A stretch of DNA of 64,000 bases from Mytilinidion resinicola. Its lineage: Eukaryota; Ascomycota; Dothideomycetes; Mytilinidiales; Mytilinidiaceae. Made by a program: the position numbers and the translations under genes. The notes below the pieces were generated by a model, which worked only from the letters and a program-made list of their open reading frames with translations, ran no database searches and was not told the DNA's origin. The DNA lies in contig NW_022985473.1 in assembly GCF_010093595.1 (NCBI RefSeq), positions 186,001-250,000 of the forward strand, written 5' to 3'. Each line of letters begins with the position of its first letter. The stretch's first letter is position 1. Shown one piece after another: positions 1-10,482 of the stretch.

Positions 1-1
1 T

Positions 2-103
2 AGTGAGAACGCCATTCCCAGCGCTGCCATGCTCATGAACGAAGTCATCGACGCTTGGCTCAAGGATCGAAATGCAGTGCTTGACTGGTATCTAGAGCTC
101 TAG
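2..103 (+). CDS. C-terminal end of an unidentified protein (5' partial)
   Basis: An open frame enters from the left edge and ends at a TAG at 101-103, giving 33 residues that finish in DWYLEL. The segment reads like a helical C-terminus (AAMLMNEVIDAWLKDR) with no low-complexity sequence. It is too short to assign a family. It converges on the NPY1-like gene, whose stop is at 181, leaving 77 bp between the two stops. The upstream part of the gene is outside the window. Confidence 0.5.
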   Translation, partial: SENAIPSAAMLMNEVIDAWLKDRNAVLDWYLEL

Positions 104-180
104 TCTCATGGTATATTTCTCTTTTCTATAGATCAATCAGTAATATGACCAGTAATCCAAAGCCTTTCCTTCAACTGTGC

Positions 181-1523
181 TCATATCTTAGCCTCACCCC
201 CTAAGAACCCGCCGACCACAGCACTCAACAGTTGATGCGCAATCGCCGTGCCAGGGGGCAGTCTCAAACCTCCTTCCTTATATTCGGGCCCCGGACCCTC
301 ACCGATACCACTCGTCCCAATCCTCAACGCCTCTCGCACCTCGTCCGCAGTGTACCACTTCGCATCTGCGAGCTCAGCGTCGTGGCCGAGATGAATTTCC
401 TCACCTCCTGGAATAGCCTGGCCAATAGCACCAATCATGAGATTAGCGGGATATGGCCATGGCTGCGTGGAGTGCACAACGACGCGGCCGACGTGCACGC
501 CGCTCTCTTCCCACACTTCGCGGCGCACAGCTTCCTCCACGCTCTCTGCAGGCTCAAGGAAGCCCGCCAGTGTCGAATACCAGAGCGGTGGGAAGCGCTT
601 TCCCCGACCGAGCAGGATCTTGGAACCGTCGTGCGAGACGACGGCCATGATGACGGTGGGGTCGGTTCTGGGGAAGGAGAGATTCGAGACACCAGTCCGA
701 GTAGCACAGGGAGGCCGTGGCACAGAAGATGTGTCTAGAGATGACGCCAGGTCTGCGGGCGGACATGTCCGCTTGAAACCGCCATTGACGGAGAAGGTCC
801 GATGACCGCAGGCTGCGCAGAAGGGATTACGGCTGTTCCAGTCGAGAACGTGTCGCGCTGCGGCGTATATGGCAGCTATGGCAAAGAATGGTTAGAGTAC
901 TTGTTTGAGGTTTGTAGAAGGAGACTATGTACCTTCTTCTGGCGGAAGAGAAAGGTGCATCCGGCCCTTGGAGAACTCCAAGCCCTTTGACTCCAGGGAG
1001 GCTATCAGACTCTCTGCTGCCGTAGTGACGGACTCTTTCGGTGTGACATCTAGAGCGAAGTATGGTGCGCCTTTGTAGTGGTCCTTGTATACCAAACCTT
1101 CCTTGTTCCGGTCGTCCAGACCCAGGAAGATTAATTGGGGGATATAAGTTGACGAGTTGTATTCCTTTATCAGATCTTCCTCCGACTTGGTGAATGGGTC
1201 TTCACCGATGAGCGATTGGACGTCCTTGTATAATGAATAGCCTAACTGGGTCGGTGACTTTACCAGAGGATTCAGGTTATTGAATAACAGGAAAGACGTT
1301 GAAGGGTGCTTGAGAGCCTGCGAGAGAAATGCATGGTCGGTTCGGAGGAAAGAAACTCGATTCAGTGGGGATCCTGGAACAGTCTGTTATTATATAACCA
1401 AGCACGTAGTTCCGAGGTGAATGTACCAGAGAAGTAGTTCGCAACCTCTTTCCCAAACTTCCGGCTCAACATCGAGTCCAATTCCGCATGAGCTGGCTCT
1501 GGTAGTGCGGGCGGTGCTGTCAT
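181..1523 (-). CDS. NPY1: NADH pyrophosphatase, Nudix hydrolase (NPY1/NUDT12-like)
   Basis: The model is complement(181..875, 933..1373, 1427..1523), 410 aa, with two introns of 57 and 53 nt. The second exon begins in the SPLNRVSFLR type of segment typical of NADH pyrophosphatases. Next comes a zinc ribbon (CAAC, then two further Cys around TCPP and PPCAT). It is followed by a complete Nudix box GX5EX7REUXEEXGU (GFLEPAE...REVWEESGV) and the QPWPYP motif that marks the NADH-specific subfamily downstream of the box. Family knowledge: these enzymes split NAD(P)H to NMNH plus AMP, and the fungal ones are peroxisomal. The protein ends in AKI, a non-canonical peroxisomal targeting tripeptide. I chose the second ATG (MTAPP) because homologues start close to this point; an in-frame ATG lies at 1589. 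It is transcribed divergently from COG2, with 297 bp between the starts. Confidence 0.9.
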
Positions 1524-1820
1524 TACTGCGAATCTAAACAATGTAAGAGGATAGGCAAGTGGCAGTGAATGTTGGGAAAAGGAAGACAAGTAGAGGGGTA
1601 GATTATCTCCCCGGAAAGAGTAGAGGTCCCCACAATCCCGCCATTACCAAGCAGACGTCGTCGATGCACGTCAGAGATCCCGAGGTCGGCTTCGTTTTCC
1701 GATCTGTTATTCCTCGCTAGCGACTAGGGTTATCGATAAACTCAGGGTCGATCTTGACACTTCGTTCGAGGGGTCTGCGTGTCTGCGTGGCACCGGCGCG
1801 TACGGTTTGACCACGTCAAC
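1524..1820. promoter_or_regulatory. Divergent promoter region between NPY1-like gene and COG2
   Basis: This 297-bp gap separates two divergent start codons and must hold both promoters. Around 1731-1742 it contains the palindrome TTATCGATAA. No TATA box is evident. The regulatory role is inferred from position only. Confidence 0.4.
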
Positions 1821-2736
1821 ATGAGTCGATTCTATGTATGTATCTATATAGAACTCGCGTACAGTAATTAAGAACGTTACTAAATACTAGTAGTTCGGCG
1901 GCTCCTCAGCCTCCTCTGGGGACGACTCCGACGAAGACAATCTACCATACCCAACCCCCCTCCAGCGCTCCGACTTCCTCGCCCCCGCCTTCTCGCCCTC
2001 CGCCTACCTTAGCTCTCTCCATAATCGCCATCAGACGCTCGAGGATCTGCGCTCCGAATTGCGCGCGCGAAGTCAATTACTCAACAAGGAGCTATTGGAT
2101 CTCGTAAATTCAAATTACCAAGATTTCCTCAGCTTGGGCGGCAGCCTTCGAGGCGGTGATGAGAAAGTTGAGGAGGTTCGCGTTGGATTATTGGGGTTTC
2201 GCAAGGAGGTCGAGGCCGTGAGGAAGAAGGTCTTGGAGAAGGAAGAGGAGGTCGCAGATTTGGTGGACGACAAGGTGGACATCAGGAAGCAGATCGCTGT
2301 GGGTCGGGCATTGCTGGATGTCGAGGCACGACTATCAGCATTAGAGGAACGGCTTATGGTTGAGTCTGCTGGAAAATCCGGGCCGGGCATAAATGGGGAA
2401 GATGCTGTCGACATAGACAGCGAGGACACGAGCGACGAAGAGGATGAGGAGGGTCAATCTGTGTCGATTGCGAAGCTACAAAAACACGTCCACCAATATC
2501 GCCTCATTCAGAAAATTTCCGAAAAAATTGGGTCTGAACATCCATTCATTGTCGGCCAAGAACCGAGGGTGGTCAAGGTGCGGAATACATTGTTGCTGGA
2601 CCTAAGCAATGCGCTCAAGCAGGCGAAAGCTGCAGGTGCCGACGGAGTTGATCGAGTCATGAGGATCATGGGCGTGTACCGCGACATGGACGAGGCTGCG
2701 GAAGCAGTCACAGTATTGAAGTCATTAAGGGGTTGA
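1821..2736 (+). CDS. COG2: Conserved oligomeric Golgi complex subunit 2 (COG2), N-terminal-domain protein
   Basis: The model is join(1821..1835, 1894..2736), 285 aa. The first exon codes only five residues (MSRFY). A 58-nt intron with a TTACTAAAT branch-like site follows. The protein has the LPYPTPL..SDFLAPAFSPSAYLSSLHNRHQTL signature region of COG2, then a long coiled coil (about residues 60-170) and an acidic patch. COG is the eight-subunit tether for retrograde vesicles at the Golgi, and COG2 is part of lobe A. Pezizomycotina COG2 proteins are short like this one and lack the long C-terminal region of animal COG2, so the length is not a sign of truncation. The stop faces the L1 gene tail-to-tail, 90 bp apart. 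Confidence 0.88.
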
Positions 2737-2826
2737 TGCACTCTGCATTCACATGATAGGCATAGCGAGGGCGTTAGGTGATATAAATTTACACTGCATG
2801 TACAACCTTCTCATCTACAGCGCGAC

Positions 2827-3881
2827 TCAAAAGGTTTCAGCTGTCATGTCTTTTGTCGGAACGGAGTTTGCCCCCCTGAACTCTCCATTCAGACTGAATC
2901 CTGGTGAATTTGTAGAGCTCAATACCTATTTAAATTAGCAATGGGATCTCAGTCAGGAATATTTGAAACTTACCACCTCGTGGATGTCCTTCGATATTCG
3001 GTCGCTCATCTGAGCAATGTCCTTCTTGACCTGTTCCATAAAAGCCTTGATATTCTTCTGCATCTCCTCTGGCGAGAAGCCTAATTGGCCGATGGCCATT
3101 CGGATGACACCCAACCTCTCCCTGTACTCGCTTCCGCCTACCATCTCCCTAACAGTAGTCTCCACATCTTTCACCACAGTGCCCATCTTCGTGCTCGGCA
3201 TCAAGCCTCGTGGACCTAGGATCCTGCCCAACGCAGCTTTATTAAGCTTCTGTAAAGAATCGATGTGACAAATGCACCGCTCGAATTCAATTTTGCCCTC
3301 TTTTATCAAGTCAAACACTTCATCCTCCCCAACCAGAACGGCGCCCGCCTTCTTCGCTTGTACTGCAGCAGCTGAATCAGGGGGGCAGATGACGCAGATT
3401 CGGAGGTCGGTTTTAACAGGATGGGGAAGTCGTAGACGATTTCGTATAGCGGGACCATTCTTTATCGAGCGCAGCTTGACGTGCATTTCGTATTTGGAGG
3501 ATGTAGGGAGGCGGCCAACTTCGAAAGCCCGAATGTATCTGTTACCATCAGTCCAGCCCTCGATCCTCCCAGTCATTCCAGGACGTACTGCATGGCATCG
3601 CAAAGATTGAACTGCTCCGCATCGCGCAGATCATATTGGATAAAAGTACTTCGCGCCTTCTTTTTCTTCTGCGTGGAACCCTGATCTTTCCGCTTGTACT
3701 TTGCGGCGTTTTCAGAATGGGCTCCTTTGCCGACGGAGGCGCATCGTAGCTGCTGTGATGAGAGGAACGCGATTTGAGGGAGTTGAGAGGTAGGTCGGAG
3801 GGGTTGAGCAACGAGATTCCTGCTCAATTGAGCTATGCAGCGGTTTGCGGAGGCCATGGGAAGTTTTCTAGTGATGGCCAA
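2827..3881 (-). CDS. MRPL1: Mitochondrial large-subunit ribosomal protein L1 (bL1m)
   Basis: The model is complement(2827..2925, 2974..3538, 3589..3881), 318 aa, with introns of 48 and 50 nt. The N-terminus is basic and Ser/Arg rich, as expected for a mitochondrial presequence. It is followed by the lysine stretch KYKRKDQ and KKKKARST. The L1 fold is recognisable from [19 protein letters not shown], the [20 protein letters not shown] region and the signature [19 protein letters not shown]. The last exon ([17 protein letters not shown]) would be lost by simple ORF calling, because the frame also runs into a stop inside the third-exon intron. Start at 3881; an alternative Met nine codons in would also fit. 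A CACGTG core lies 55 bp upstream. Confidence 0.93.
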
Positions 3882-3935
3882 CGCGCTGTCGAAAGACAGT
3901 CAACTTTCGGAGCCAGACACGGCCCGAGAAGCCGT

Positions 3936-3941
3936 CACGTG
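3936..3941. promoter_or_regulatory. CACGTG core upstream of MRPL1
   Basis: The palindrome CACGTG, in the context GTCACGTGCCTC, lies 55 bp upstream of the L1 start. The same 12-bp context recurs at 8218-8229, upstream of the Bin3-type methyltransferase gene. Such E-box sites are bound by bHLH factors of the Cbf1 type in fungi; the binding is an inference. Confidence 0.35.
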
Positions 3942-4417
3942 CCTCAAATTAATCACGCCTATTCGTCTTCTCTTTTCTTCTCGCAGGTCACTCATCAACT
4001 AAACAATTTCAGAACTTGGATAAGGATCCCAACCGCCTAATGGGAATCCCCATCGCAGTATACTCTCGTCCCTTCAGAGGGTGCAAGCCAACGTTCCGCG
4101 AGACAGCCCAATGAACGTTGTAGAATATGGCTGCAATTAGTATTCTGATCCTTTAGAGCAACTCTTGTCCAACGTGCCGAAATCTAACACAGAAAAGAAG
4201 CATGTTCTTCTTTCACATTGTGCAGATCTTATATCGTTCTCTACATCTCTTTCTTCGCTCAGCAATTGCTTCTATTAGACCAATATTCCATGCACCAGAT
4301 TTAGTCTTTGACAATGTACATTCATGTTTCAGTCGCACTCAGCGAGTCATCACATTGTATCCTCCAAATCATTCCACAATATCTTGCAGTAATGCTTACA
4401 CTTCACAATGTTAGTAT
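3942..4417. other. Intergenic stretch without a convincing gene
   Basis: Only short frames without coding character occur here, for example a 70-codon hydrophobic frame at 4202-4414. The right end leads into a TATA-like element at 4418. Confidence 0.4.
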
Positions 4418-4425
4418 TATATATA
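4418..4425 (+). promoter_or_regulatory. TATA-like box for the orphan gene at 4525
   Basis: TATATATA lies about 100 bp upstream of the ATG at 4525, a usual spacing for a fungal TATA element. This supports the orphan frame being transcribed. Confidence 0.35.
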
Positions 4426-4524
4426 CGAGCTGACCGGAGAGAGCTGTGAACATCTCATAAAACTGCAAAACCAAGATCACCAGAACTCCCATTAACAAGA
4501 TCAGATACCAACCCTCTACTAACA

Positions 4525-5009
4525 ATGCCTAAAGCAGATAGGCCAAAGCCACCGCGAAAAGGTTCGCCGTACTCCTCCTCCAAGCTCTCCCCAGGTCGGC
4601 CTCAGGGAGAGAAAGAGAGCGACGCGGCTTCCGATTCGTCCCCGCGTAAACTTGACCGCCCGGTCAGCGTAGAAAAGGAACACCAACCCCCTTTCGAAGA
4701 TAGTATGGAAGGCCTCTACGAGAGGTTGAAGTCTACGAGGATGTACCGGACGACGACGAGACAGACCAAGAACAGTATTGCTTCGCCAATTGGGGCGAAA
4801 CCTTCGGGCGTCCGCCGCCGCCTAATCCGATTGCGTACCGTTTGGCGGTGACCAGCTGTGCGTACTCTAGGCCGACCCCTGCGGAAGTGTTCGATGAGAT
4901 CCAAGAGTCCAATGCCACCATGCTGAAGGAGATTCTCAGGACGCGCGTCATCCTATTGCCTAAGAAAGAACCCAAAGATGCAACAGAAGACAAGGGTAAG
5001 AAGAACTGA
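4525..5009 (+). CDS. Small orphan protein, Pro/Ser/Lys-rich N-terminus, probable 41-nt intron or frameshift
   Basis: I do not recognise a family. The ATG at 4525 opens a frame rich in Pro, Lys and Ser (MPKADRPKPPRKG), but coding character then passes to another frame. Removing 4663..4703 (GT...AG, 41 nt) joins the frames exactly in phase. The product is about 147 aa with an acidic middle (EVEVYEDVPDDDETD) and a helical end (PAEVFDEIQESNATMLKEILRTRVILLPKKE), ending at 5009. The intron is at the short limit for fungi, so a one-base frameshift in a decaying gene is the alternative. A second possible intron (4996..5061: GTAAGA donor, GCTAATC branch, CAACAG acceptor) would replace the last residues by NSTR. 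Confidence 0.4.
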
Positions 5010-5608
5010 AGACTAACTAGCTGCAGGTCTGGAGCATGAATCTTAGTATGCTAATCAACAGGGAATTCAACTAGATAACAGTTTATCAAGCTCAGGTGGT
5101 CCATATTGGCATCCTCGAGTATGAATGGGTAGATGAGAAAATTGATGACTTAGAGGCTCCAGATGAAATGATATTGGCAGTCAATTATAAAAGGATCACA
5201 CCAATGGTTCAGTTGTTAGTATAAAATGTAACCACGTTAGATGAACCCTAACATCATGTGACTACGTATTTGCGACTCTTTCGATTTTACGTCTAAATCA
5301 CACCGCTGTCTCCTAACCCGTTCCGCTAAACATTCTCAATTCAAGGCTCAATTCGAGGTTCATTTCTAGGCGCTCTAGGGACCTAAAGAACCCACCGTCC
5401 TGCTGAATCAGCATGCCTCTATTACGCCACCCGTAACTTGAAGTCTCCCTACTTTGTTACAACCTATGTGCTAGCTAGTTTAGAGAGTCTTTCGACACGA
5501 AACAACAGTTCAGTTCTGAGTTAGATATGGAGTGGGTTCAAACTTCTAAGGGGAACAGGGTAGTAATCACAAAAGTAAACCCATTCCATTCTAAGTCCTC
5601 GTCGCATC
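5010..5608. other. Intergenic stretch, nothing recognised
   Basis: About 600 bp of moderately AT-rich sequence with no coding frame of note and no repeat I could see. It holds the 3' ends of the orphan gene and of the convergent GRAM-domain gene. Confidence 0.4.
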
Positions 5609-7752
5609 TCAGGTCTCAACATTAGCCTCATGCCTAGGTTGTAGCTGCTGCCAATGCAGCCCCGAGAACCCGATGATAGCGTTGAAGGCCTCATCCATCC
5701 GTTTCATATCCTCCAGTTTTTCGACCACTCCACCCATGAAAGTGAATTCCAACAGCCTCTCCTTCTTCAACTTCACCGTTCTCGACCCCGTGAGCTTATT
5801 CATCTCAGCAATCTCACTAAACGACCGCCGCCACATCTCCTTATTTGGAAACTTGCGGATGAAGCGGATCCCGTCAGAGTAGATCGCTAGCTGGCCGGGG
5901 ACGCCGTGGTGGCTACAGCGGAAGCAGATGAAGTCGGTTTCGTCGAGGATGCCGCCGGAGGATTTGGCGGAGTGCCAGTCGTCGCCATCGCTATCTCCAT
6001 CACCGCCTTGGCTTGGCGCGGAAGCTACGTTGCCTTGGTAAGTGGGGTGTTCGCGGGTTTCGATGTCGTATTGGTGCTGAACTTTTCGCTCGATCATCTT
6101 TTGGCGGACTTCTTGGGCAGTTTTGCGGAGGTAAGTGAAGGCCCATTCCGCTATCTGTTATTAGCTTATATCATGAATCCGGGGAGAAAGACTGTACCGT
6201 GTGTTGGGATGTCCCAGTAGACGTATTTGATAGGAGAAACGAGATGTCTGTACTGTGGATGATAACTCGCGACAAATCGGCCAAAGAAGAACCACCCTGG
6301 CAATGCTGTCAACCGAGCTGTCTCAGCATACTGGGGAGAGGTAAACTTACATATGATTATCATTGTCACAATCTTAAGCGAGAAATCGGCTGGTGTCAGA
6401 AGACCAACCGTGATGCAAGTGGAGAAGAAAAAAATCGTATAAGCAGTCAACCGCGGATACTTCCAATTGTAGAAGTTTACCAATATCTCCATGAGATCCG
6501 CGATGTCGCCGAGCTGGACCTGTGCCACGGGGCCCACGCCGTCGATTAGCGGGTCTATCCAGTCGCTACTGCCATGGCGGTTGATGAGGTCGCCGAACTT
6601 GAGCGCGCTTTTGCCGCGATCCAGGGCTCTTTCGTGCGATGCTCGCAGTTTTTCGATGGGTTGAGCGCAGAAGCGGTTTTGGAGAACTATGAAAACGACG
6701 TAGCACAGCTAGAGCAATGTTAATTATGTTTAGATATGAGTTTTGACATGGGTGAAACTGACCGTGAAGGATATTGTGCAATTCAGATACCAAACAAACG
6801 CCCAAACTGCAAACCACCTTCCAGTAACTTTCGGATCTTCCCATCGGTAGATACTCCTCAGCGTGAGCAACCACTCCTGCCACGGCCCAGAAGCCATAAT
6901 GATGCGCTCGACGTTCTGGACCAGGATATCCCGATTGAATGGCAAGTCGGTGGAGTCGTCGATACACCGCGACCCCATGTCCTGTGTGATATATAGAAAC
7001 AGATGCCCAATCCATTTCTCATATTGAAATCTTACTAACTCCCCGTTCTCGTCGAACTCGCGGAAGGTGCTCTTTTCAGGGAACTTGACTTCTGGCTTCA
7101 CCATCACCCTTACTCTATGGCAGAACCGCCCAGACGTCCATGCAACCTTGGTCATCTCACGACGCGCCTCGATGTCATCAATGGCCTTCTGCCATTTCTG
7201 CACTTCGTCCTCATCAGCTTCGGCATCACTACCACTCCCACTCATGAAAGATTGTGCCCGATCGAGTGCTGCATGCGCATCTAGTAAGTCACCGTCCGCT
7301 TCGGCCGAGAAGTAGGGCTGGTCCGTCGTCGCCAACGTCGATGCTGTTTTGCTTTTCACATAATGCAAGGGGTGGATCACGGCGCTACCAGCGACTTTGA
7401 GGTTTCCAGAGACCTTGTTGAGAGTTCTAGGTTCTATGACGTTGGGGGGACTGAAGGCTGGGTTGTTTTCCAGGTCGTTGAGATTGCCGTCTTGCTCGAC
7501 TTTGAGCTCAGTCTTTGTATCGTCGATGTGGAGGATCCTTTTAGTTTTTGATTTGGTTTTTCGACCGAGGGATTTCAAACGAGCTCGCTTTGTGGGAGAT
7601 GTAGTCAATGAGTCGGAGGAACTATCATCTGAATCATGATGCAATTCAGATTGTGCCTGTGATGTCGCGGTTGGGGTGGAGTTGTCCTGTATGGACGGGA
7701 AAGTCATGCCGTCATTGGCCATGTGAAGCCTCTGTGGGCAATAATTATACAA
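5609..7752 (-). CDS. Membrane protein with C-terminal GRAM/PH-like domain
   Basis: The model is complement(5609..6150, 6198..6305, 6351..6708, 6763..7752), 665 aa, with introns of 47, 45 and 54 nt, all in phase. The first 200 residues are polar and low-complexity, with a basic cluster (KRARLKSLGRKTKSKTKR). A conserved block around QYEKWIGHLFLYITQDMG precedes hydrophobic segments at about residues 312-342 and again near YTIFFFSTCITVGLL and TMIIISLPGWFFF. The last 110 residues (FRCSHHGVPGQLAIYSDGIRFI...) look like a GRAM domain, a lipid-binding PH-like fold found on membrane-contact proteins. A role at membrane contacts or in organelle shape is only inference. The start may be the ATG ten codons later (MANDGMTF). 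Confidence 0.75.
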
Positions 7753-8220
7753 TAGACGGAATGAAAAGACTCAAAGACAATGCATGTGAAGGGGATCTGA
7801 TAATTCATATCTCGGGTCTTTGGAGGACAACAAGGAGATATCGAGCATTATACGCGTGGGCTGTCCACCGTGTCGACTGTGAGGTTCGGCTGGCCACGAC
7901 AGTCCAGCCACACTTACATTCCTGCTGCGGCAAACCGGATGTGGACTGATAAGACGGGTTGACGTCGGTGGTGGCTAGAATCAACACATGTGGCGCATCG
8001 ATTTACGGGTGGGTTTCCGAGACTGTGGTCGAGCCCAACCCTGATCCCGCCCATCGGGGTCTCCTCTAATCGAGACTCTCTTCCTTGTTCCTTTCTTCTA
8101 CAACACCAGGACCGAGAAGTACGGCGCAGAAACACCATGTCGTGAACTAACCTCGATCATACGATATACCAAAAGGACGGGTGCGGCTTCCCAAAATCAA
8201 AAGACTGACTAAAAAGTTGT
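7753..8220. other. Divergent intergenic region, no gene seen
   Basis: This is the promoter region shared by the GRAM-domain gene (leftward) and the methyltransferase gene (rightward). Only short non-coding-like frames are present. Confidence 0.35.
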
Positions 8221-8226
8221 CACGTG
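8221..8226. promoter_or_regulatory. CACGTG core upstream of the Bin3-type methyltransferase
   Basis: CACGTG in the context GTCACGTGCCTC lies 106 bp upstream of the ATG at 8332. If translation began at the upstream in-frame ATG at 8224, this site would fall at the start of the coding region. That is one reason to prefer 8332. Confidence 0.3.
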
Positions 8227-8331
8227 CCTCTCAGCACAGGTCCAAAATCTCAAATTTCTTCTCTTCATGCACGGTTCAAAGACCAAATCACATACTCCAC
8301 CATCTCCCCACTAACCTTATATACGTCCATA

Positions 8332-9117
8332 ATGCCTCCCGGAGAACGGTCAGACAACGCCGGGGCTGTTACCCCCATGAAGGATTCGCCAACAGAAAGT
8401 AATACTCCAGTCGTCTCAAAAGAGCGTCTCAATAAAGCCAACCACGAGCTCCACCGCTTCGGCAACTACAAGTCCTACTACACGCACTTCCGCTCTCCCG
8501 TCTCCCCCGATACACGGCTTACCCAGCTTTCGACCTTCATCACTGGTGGCAAGCGTATCCTCGACCTAGGCTGCAACTCTGGAAAGCTAACGCTCGAGCT
8601 CGCAAGTCACTTTGCAGCTTCCGAAGTCGTGGGCGTTGACTTAGATCTCTTCTTGATCGAGCAAGCTGAGAAGGCTAAATCTAGTGAAAAGCAGGAAGCT
8701 GCGCGGAAGGTCACTTTCGAGCTTTTCGACTTCGCTTCTACCATCCCATTCGTGGGTGCTGCGGCGGAGATCGATTGGGATGTGGTACTCCTGCTCAGCG
8801 TCATCAAATGGGTGCATTTGAATACGTCAGATCAAGTGCTGATCGACTTATTCATGCACCTATTCACCATTCTCAAGTCGGGAGGCTATCTGGTCATTGA
8901 GCCGCAGGACTGGACAAATTATAAGAGGGCTGTGAAGAAGTGTCCTAGCTTGAAAGAGAATTTCAAGAAGCTTAGACTGAGGCCGCCGTTTGACGATGTG
9001 TTGAAGAGTCAAGGTTGGGAAGAAGTGGATGGTTGGGAGAGAGATGAGGTGGGCTTCGAGAGGAGTGTAAGGGTATGGAGGAAGCCGGTTGAGGATGCCA
9101 ACGCCTTGGTTGAATGA
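8332..9117 (+). CDS. Bin3/MePCE-type RNA 5'-cap methyltransferase
   Basis: The product is a single-exon 261-aa protein. It has the GNYKSYY motif that defines the Bin3 family, then the class I methyltransferase motif I (ILDLGCNSG) and motif II (VVGVDLD). Next come the LLSVIKWVHLN segment and the GGYLVIEPQDW block. Family knowledge: Bin3/MePCE proteins methylate the gamma-phosphate of 7SK or U6-type snRNA, and the fission yeast member Bmc1 works with telomerase RNA and U6. The exact RNA substrate here is unknown. An in-frame ATG 36 codons upstream (8224) is open, but its extension lacks family similarity. Confidence 0.88.
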   Translation: MPPGERSDNAGAVTPMKDSPTESNTPVVSKERLNKANHELHRFGNYKSYYTHFRSPVSPDTRLTQLSTFITGGKRILDLGCNSGKLTLELASHFAASEVVGVDLDLFLIEQAEKAKSSEKQEAARKVTFELFDFASTIPFVGAAAEIDWDVVLLLSVIKWVHLNTSDQVLIDLFMHLFTILKSGGYLVIEPQDWTNYKRAVKKCPSLKENFKKLRLRPPFDDVLKSQGWEEVDGWERDEVGFERSVRVWRKPVEDANALVE

Positions 9118-9336
9118 AGCATCAAGGATGCATACCGACCGACGACATTTCCTTCCCCGGAGAAGAAAGGTGTCAGTACCTATCAGCTATTCAGGAGCGC
9201 CACTAAATATTCCCAACGACAGTGAGGTTGCCACGAAAAACCATTTTCATCATTCATCTTGTATGAAGTGGGCACGCTCCATACTCCGGAATATGATCCA
9301 AGCTTGAAAATGCGCTAGGCCTTGGATGCCCACAAT

Positions 9337-9504
9337 CTATCCACCACTATAGACATATCCATACTGGCAGGAAAGGCAGTTGAGATGTTGGCAGCTGGGG
9401 CAGTAAGGCCAGTCCTTGTTGGCCCATTTGCCGCCACAATTACAGCACTGCCAACCCTGAATCTTGACTCGTGCCGCCAATGTAGGTACATTCCTAGACG
9501 CCAT
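9337..9504 (-). CDS. 55-aa zinc-ribbon microprotein
   Basis: The minus strand carries a complete short frame from ATG (9504) to TAG (9337), 55 aa. It contains three closely spaced Cys pairs: CCNCGG, YCPSCQ and NCLSCQ. A Trp sits just before the first pair (GWQCC), and an HLN lies between the second and third. The spacing C-x2-C...C-x2-C...C-x2-C suggests one or two structural zinc ions. Short proteins with a W-x-C-x2-C-G...C-x2-C-x-H...C-x2-C pattern are common in Dothideomycetes, and their function is unknown to me. It has no signal peptide. Confidence 0.6.
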   Translation of the reverse strand: MASRNVPTLAARVKIQGWQCCNCGGKWANKDWPYCPSCQHLNCLSCQYGYVYSGG

Positions 9505-9951
9505 TCTCCAGCGCTAGAATGGGTACCGGGGTAATTTGTGGATGCGTATTGCAGTGTGTGGACTTCGGGGTATTGGAGGAGATCGTGAATATCAAGAAAG
9601 AGCTGGGAGCGACGTTCTATTCTACATATTAAAAAGTATGGCTACGAACAGCACAGAGGGCCAACACAAAGCAGCAATGTTTATAATAGAGAATGCTAAT
9701 ATGCGCTGTCCGATAATCTACGTTGGAGATTCCCGATATCCGACCCCTTCGTCGTATCGAGATCATCTCGAAACGTGGATATGATTGGCTCAACAACAGC
9801 AATGCCGTTTATATCCGTGAACAACACCACCATTCCACATCCACGGTTATCGTATACCAGCATCACGAATGTCGAAATCTAGCAACCAACAACATCTTCG
9901 TTGGCACTGCCAGCACAGCGAAGTCCCCGCTGCCTCCGCCAATTCCTAGCA
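9505..9951. other. Intergenic stretch, no convincing gene
   Basis: Short overlapping frames at 9536-9784 and 9723-9956 have no recognisable motif and no coding bias that I could judge. The right end carries a TATA box. Confidence 0.35.
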
Positions 9952-9957
9952 TATAAA
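9952..9957 (+). promoter_or_regulatory. TATA box upstream of the Cys-rich small protein at 10177
   Basis: TATAAA is preceded by a CCAAT-like element (GCCAATTCC) about ten bases earlier. It lies 225 bp upstream of the ATG at 10177, which leaves room for a pyrimidine-rich 5' UTR. Confidence 0.4.
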
Positions 9958-10176
9958 GCCCTTCTCCACAACTCCAACTTAGTTCTCCAGATCCACCAAC
10001 GCCAACTTTCCTAGATAATTACTAGAAGACCACATATTGTTCTCTCCTATTGCTCATAGAGATCCTTGTAAGCTCTATAAACACCGATCTAATCCTACCA
10101 CCTTAATCTTACCACTCCAAATAGTATATTTACGAAACCCATAACTAAACCTATCTAGCACGTACCTACACCCATA

Positions 10177-10482
10177 ATGTGCATATACACGACCACCCAA
10201 ACCACCTACTCCGGCTGCGACTGCCGCAAGGCTACCACGTCTATCACCTACTGCAGCCGCATACTCCCCCGCCTCCACCAGGGACTCCCTACGACTGAGA
10301 ACAAATTCTTCAAGGTCTACGAAGCACCCTGCCTCGATCGCCGCGAGAAGTACGAGCGAAAGGAGGTGTGCGACCTTTGCGGCGCAAAGGCCACCAAGGG
10401 CAAGGAGTGGGAGCGGCGTCTCAGTGAGAAGTCAGGGGAGGTGGTAATGGAGAATCCAGCGCCGGCAGCCAGGCGGAGATGA
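10177..10482 (+). CDS. Small Cys-containing protein, function unknown
   Basis: A 101-aa single-exon frame starts MCIYTTTQ, with cysteines in the groups GCDCRK, YCSR, APCLD and VCDLCG. The last pair is C-x2-C in a highly charged helical context (DRREKYERKEVCDLCGAKATKGKEW is the general region). Metal binding through the CxC and CxxC pairs is possible. There is no signal peptide and no transmembrane segment. The upstream TATA/CCAAT arrangement supports expression. I do not recognise a named family. Confidence 0.55.
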   Translation: MCIYTTTQTTYSGCDCRKATTSITYCSRILPRLHQGLPTTENKFFKVYEAPCLDRREKYERKEVCDLCGAKATKGKEWERRLSEKSGEVVMENPAPAARRR

